Positions 59,386 through 64,000 of a DNA stretch of 64,000 nt are shown in pieces (position 1 is the stretch's first letter; every line of letters begins with the position of its first letter). The stretch covers positions 1,207,501 to 1,271,500 of the forward strand of contig JACYXH010000781.1 in assembly GCA_026745465.1 (NCBI GenBank), given 5' to 3'. The notes beneath the pieces were generated by a model. That model did not search any database and had not been told where the DNA came from. It worked only from the letters and a program-made list of their open reading frames with translations. The DNA comes from Lota lota (lineage: Eukaryota; Chordata; Actinopteri; Gadiformes; Lotidae). A program made the translations under genes and the position numbers.

Positions 59386-60144
59386 AACCATTATGAAGTG
59401 CTTTGAGTAGCTGCAGCATTTAGGATGCACAATGTCAATGCTAATGAATGAAGAGGTTTTTAAATGCACACACTCACAGAACGCACACGTCATGATGATG
59501 GTGTGTGTGTGTGTATGTCTGTGTATCTGTCTTTACACCTTGGAAACAAAAGAACCACAGTGAAGGTTTTTCCTAATCAGGCGTGAGGTCCGAGGGTGGA
59601 GGACAGACCAGACTGACCCCTCAGCTCCACCGGAGCTGTCCAGCGTCCCGTCTTACGAGCGTCTCGTCTTACGAGCCTCTCACGAGCGTCTCGTCTTACG
59701 AGCCTCTCACGAGCGTCCAGTCTAACAAGCGTCTGACGAGTGTTGACTCAGCTTTTACATTCAGCTGGGAAACGCTGTGTCGTCATAATAATCAAGGTGC
59801 TCCGCCGGCCATGTTGCGGCCCGTCTGAAGCAACGAGTCGGTTGGAGGCAGGGCTCCTCACTCGCTCATCTCACCATTCTCCGGAACCACCCCGAAAGAC
59901 TTCCCGAAATGGATTTTAAAAGTCTTTGTTTTTCTACACTGTCATTAGTTACAATTATTCAAGGGGACTTTTAAGTCAAACATAACACAAATGATTTGAT
60001 TTTCAATGATCAACCTTTGTCTTTATATTCATCTGCAAAGATTAGAAGTCCACCACAAACGTAGACCGAGTTGGCAACAAAAGTGTTCTCCTTCTTCCAA
60101 CCAAACACAACCCTGAAACCAGGCCTATGCAACGGCTGTGTGGG

Positions 60145-60640
60145 TGCACTGGGATAGAGAGAGCGAGAGAGAGAGACAGAGAGAGAGATAGACAGAGAGA
60201 GAGACGGAGAGAGAGAGATAGACAGAGAGAGAGACGGAGAGAGAGAGAGACAGAGAGAGAGACGGAGAGAGAGAGAGACAGAGAGAGAGATAGACAGAGA
60301 GAGAGACAGAGAGCGAGAGAGAGACAGAGAGAGCGAGAGAGAGACAGAGAGAGAGATAGACAGAGAGAGAGACAGAGAGAGAGAGAGACAGAGAGAGAGA
60401 TAGACAGAGAGAGACAGAGAGCGAGAGAGAGACAGAGAGAGAGAGACAGAAAGAGAAAGTGAGAGGGAAAGTGGGAATGAGAGAGAGGGAGGGAGAGAGC
60501 AAGAGAGAGACAGAGAGAAAGAGAAAGTGAGAGGGAAAGTGGGAATGAGAGAGAGGGAGGGAGAGAGAGAGCGATAGGGGATAGAGAGAGAAAGAGAGAG
60601 GGAGAGAGAGAGGGGAGACTATTTAAAATGCTCTATCTTA
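60145..60640. repeat. GACAGAGAGAGAGATA-type array
   Basis: About 500 bp of GA-rich units with regularly spaced GACAGA, GATAGA and GACGGA variants, including a direct repeat of about 70 bp (60437-60510 and 60505-60580). Confidence 0.93.
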
Positions 60641-62488
60641 TTTTACTTTGTCTGGCTGGTCATGTAAATGTACGTTATACAATAAAGCCCTTTGAATTAA
60701 ATTGCGAGGGAGAGAGATAACGAGAGAGTGACAAAGAGAGACAAGTCTCTCTCTCTAGTGAACTGTGATCCAGGGAGTCCGTCACTGTTGGAGCTTTTGC
60801 CCCGTTTCTCTCCGTCTTCCGTGGAAACCACTTGCATGCGTTTAGTACACCAGGGCTATGGGCGCATAGAAACAGTTTGTGTGTTACACACACAAAAACA
60901 CACATATATATGTTGTTATGAACATGCAACATCATAAAGTCAAACATATAATTTATATTTTTTCTGGATTTGGAACTGCAAGAAAATGACCGTGATTTTG
61001 GCCTATTTATTAAATTATATACAATAAAATTACATCCCATTAAATGATATATTAAAATGATAGCCCAGAGACCCTAGCGCCATGCACTTTAATCAGACAT
61101 ATTGTCATTAGTATTCATATTATTTCATGTTCAATCAAATCCCTCTGAAAAGAGTCTCTCGTTTGTTCAGCTCTGATTCAGAATCCCAAAGCAGAGTTTC
61201 CTCCTGATCGTCCAATCCCATTCATGAGCCCCAGGATGGTTTGGTGAAGAGCTTCCATCCTCTCTAACTCTAACTTTTTCATCTTGAACCCCAGAGGCAA
61301 CAAAAGACACAGAGAGGTTTTATGATGTTTATGAATATTTGTATTAAACATACTACCAGTACATACCACAGTATCTCTCGATAAAAAAACATGTGTAGGC
61401 CAACATAGTTTAAGGAGTCATTTTCGGACTCATTGAAACTGTATTTGTTTACGTTAAGACGTTGGGATTACCGTGGCAAAGGGAGGTCAATAGAACACGA
61501 CTCCCAGGTTCTTGATTTCCTTTTAATGAAGAGAAAACGCTGCCAATATATAATACATACTGCATTCATCTCTCAAACACACACACACACACACACACAG
61601 ACACACAAGCACACACATGCATGCATGCGCAGACAACACATACACATCAATGTTTAATCAAAATCAAAATTTAATTTTAATTCAGGATTTAACTCATGGA
61701 TAGAAAGTTGAAGATAACAAAAATTATCAAAGGTCATCAAAAGTTATCAAAAGTTATAGTGTGTGAACTTTAACCTCTAGTGGTAGAGACAGATCACATC
61801 TGTTTTGTAGCTGTATATAAGATACAATGAGTACAAAAAGCTATATGTGTCGCTGTATAAGCTGTTTCTAGGTGTTAGCCTCTAGCTCCCATTTGAAGAG
61901 TATGGTATCAGGCACGCAGTAGTCTGCTGACCACTAACCTTTCCAGGATCCTTATTAGCATAGCCAGATGCTAGCTGAACCTATATCTGATGTCTGCTAT
62001 GAAATATTCAGAGCTCTGAAGTGCTAACCAATTAGCCTAGCGGTAGGTGGCTAGCGGACCAGCTAGCAGACTGGCTAGCGAACAAGCTATCTGTCACTTC
62101 ATCATTATGTGGATGTGCTAAAAGTGCCACCAATGAGTGTGTGCGTGTATTTGTGTGTATGTGTGTGTGTGCGTGCGCGCGTGCATGTGTGTGCATGTAT
62201 GTGTGTGTTCTTCTATAACAGCATACACAGTAAGTGTCTGGTAAGTGTTGAAGGGTCCGGGAGACAGCGGCGCCTTTTAACAGCTTTTTAATGAGAGGAA
62301 GAGACTCTGAAAGGCTCGCTAGTGGCTCAGGTTAGCTACAGGGAGTTAGCGGATGGCTGGGGTTAAGTAGCGGGGAGTAAGCGGAGGGCTACAAGTTAAC
62401 TAGTGTGAGTTAGCGGAGGCTAGGGGCTATCTAGCGGGGAGTTAGCGTAGGGCTGGAGGTTAGCTCACCACCAACACCCCCACTCCAC

Positions 62489-62956
62489 ATAGGGTTGCCA
62501 ACTTTGTCACTATCAAATACGGGACAAAAGGGGGCGTCCTAGTGGTATGCCCCCTTTTGTTTGGTGCGTGGTGCCACGGTAGTGTGGATATGGTGTTTTA
62601 TGAATATACAATGTATAGTCATATTCTATTTTTTTGTAGGTTTATCCATATTTGCACATACCTAACCGACTGAACAACTACTTACCTACAAATTACCCGA
62701 ACCATTTTTGCAGGTATTGGTGAATTAAGGCTGTAAGTACAACTGCATGAGGGGGCCGGTGATTGGATGATAGGTGATCTCAGCCATGGCATGATCAGCA
62801 TATCTACTGCTGTTGTATCAGATGTAGAATCTGTAAGAGTCTGGTGATCAGAGTAGAGTAGCAGAGAATATACAGGACAAGGGATGTCCTCTGGGACAAA
62901 CCAATTTAGCCCAAAAAAGGGGATGTCCCGGCTAATACGGGACAGCTGGCAACTCT
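62489..62956. mobile_element. hAT-type MITE
   Basis: A 468-bp element with ends AGGGTTGCCAAC and GCTGGCAACTCT and inward ATACGGGACA on both sides. It is flanked by a perfect 8-bp target duplication CACTCCAC (62481-62488 and 62957-62964). No transposase. Confidence 0.88.
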
Positions 62957-63307
62957 CACTCCACACCACCCTCCACATGAACCCATCACAGAGCAGGCAA
63001 AACATGTCAACATTGTCCTGGTAGGGACAGTAACATCATGTTCTGTCCCCTCCAACAGTAATTGTGTTGAGATGACAACAGAGCCACAGCATCTCGCTGT
63101 GTATCCACACAAACTAAAGGTCACAAGCTCCTGAACAGATCCAAGTCTCTGTTGCTTGATTCCATTAGTTTAGAACCTACTCCAGAGAGAGGTGGGCTCT
63201 GACCCCACCACACACCATCAATAGGGACTGGACCTCAGAGAGGAGGATAATAACACACATGCACACACGCACTTATGCAGGCCCACACTGGATGTAGCTT
63301 CACCCTG

Positions 63308-63310
<3 letters not shown>

Positions 63311-63389
<79 letters not shown>
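63311..63389. repeat. (GA)n microsatellite
   Basis: About 78 bp of GA repeats leading straight into the duplicated yes1 exon block. Confidence 0.97.
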
Positions 63390-63394
<5 letters not shown>

Positions 63395-63417
63395 TTCATA
63401 TCAATAGAGCGACATAC

Positions 63418-63517
63418 GTGTTGTTGATGATCTGGAAGCGGTCTCCTTTTTTAAATGAGAGGTCGTCCGACGTCCGCGCCTCATAGTCGTACAGCGCCAC
63501 GAAGAACGTCACACCCC
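63418..63517 (-). pseudogene. Orphan duplicate of the first SH3 exon of yes1
   Basis: The 100-nt exon at 26265-26364, with its donor, acceptor and flanks, is repeated here with no base difference seen in the exon. It encodes the [19 protein letters not shown] part of the SH3 domain. The shared block runs from GAATTCATTCATATC (63389) to ACTGATGTCAATCTG (about 63542); only the CA length differs. No neighbouring yes1 exons accompany it within the window. It is either a very recent duplication or an assembly artefact. Confidence 0.9.
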
Positions 63518-64000
63518 CTACACACACACACTGATGTCAATCTGTTTTTATTTGTCCCTTTCTTCTTGTGTACTGGCCTCTCTCGCTCTCTCTCTTCTTG
63601 TGTACTGGCCTCTCTCTCTCTCTCTCTCTCTCTTCTTGTTTATTGTTCTCTTTTCTGTTGATTGAGGTACAGAACCATTCCATATTTCCATGTCTCATGT
63701 TGGTAAAAAGATCAATATAAAGTTCCTTTAAATGTTAAATATAAATATTCAGTCTAAATTCTCTTTTGTTTTCTGTGACAATGACCTAATGAAGTATGTT
63801 GATGAAGTATTACACATTACATCAGATGAGGTATTATCACATTACTACACACATAAACATTATGTACATCCTACATCACATAATGTATTATCACATTATG
63901 ATACACATATACATTATGTGTGATGTACAACATCAAAATGAGTTGTGTATGATATAATAATATACATACAATATATATCTATATACATATGTATATACAA

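Overview
This is a vertebrate nuclear window, almost certainly from a teleost fish. It holds four intron-containing genes in an order that matches the vertebrate block TYMS - ENOSF1 - YES1 - ADCYAP1 (human 18p11.32). All intron boundaries are GT-AG. The DNA is packed with teleost-type repeats: very long CA/GT and GA tracts, many minisatellites, hAT-type MITEs, SINE remnants with an L2-like tail, and short LTR elements. The density of dinucleotide repeats recalls cod-like fishes, but that is only an impression.

Region by region: 1-1260 has no recognised gene and contains a CpG-rich stretch. 1267-3271 is a broken, internally deleted tandem copy of the tyms 5' and 3' ends, and it carries along an intact copy of the last enosf1 exon. 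3272-5845 is gene-free. 5846-11040 is the full tyms gene (+, 7 exons, 317 aa), with a truncated Ty3/gypsy-like LTR element in intron 3. 11164-18552 is enosf1 (-, 15 exons, 440 aa), tail to tail with tyms. 18745-32.7 kb is yes1 (-, 11 coding exons, 549 aa), with a candidate non-coding first exon near 32.65 kb. 35.7-38.7 kb is adcyap1 (+, 171-aa PACAP/PRP precursor). 39.0-41.3 kb has two exon-like blocks that could be an alternative 3' end of adcyap1 or another gene. 41.3-64 kb is gene-poor and repeat-dominated, apart from an orphan duplicate of a yes1 SH3 exon at 63418-63517.

Functionally, tyms makes dTMP. enosf1 is an enolase-superfamily sugar-acid dehydratase whose transcript converges on tyms, and in mammals it is also known as an antisense regulator of TYMS (rTS). 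yes1 is a Src-family tyrosine kinase. adcyap1 encodes the neuropeptide PACAP. They share synteny rather than a pathway, except for the tyms/enosf1 antisense pair.

Exon coordinates were read by eye from splice signals, reading phase and similarity to remembered family members. No alignment or database search was run. The most interesting items are the possible second 3' end of adcyap1 together with a reduced cleavage site after PACAP-38, the in-frame duplicated donor of tyms exon 3, the tyms/enosf1 segmental duplication, and the orphan yes1 exon.
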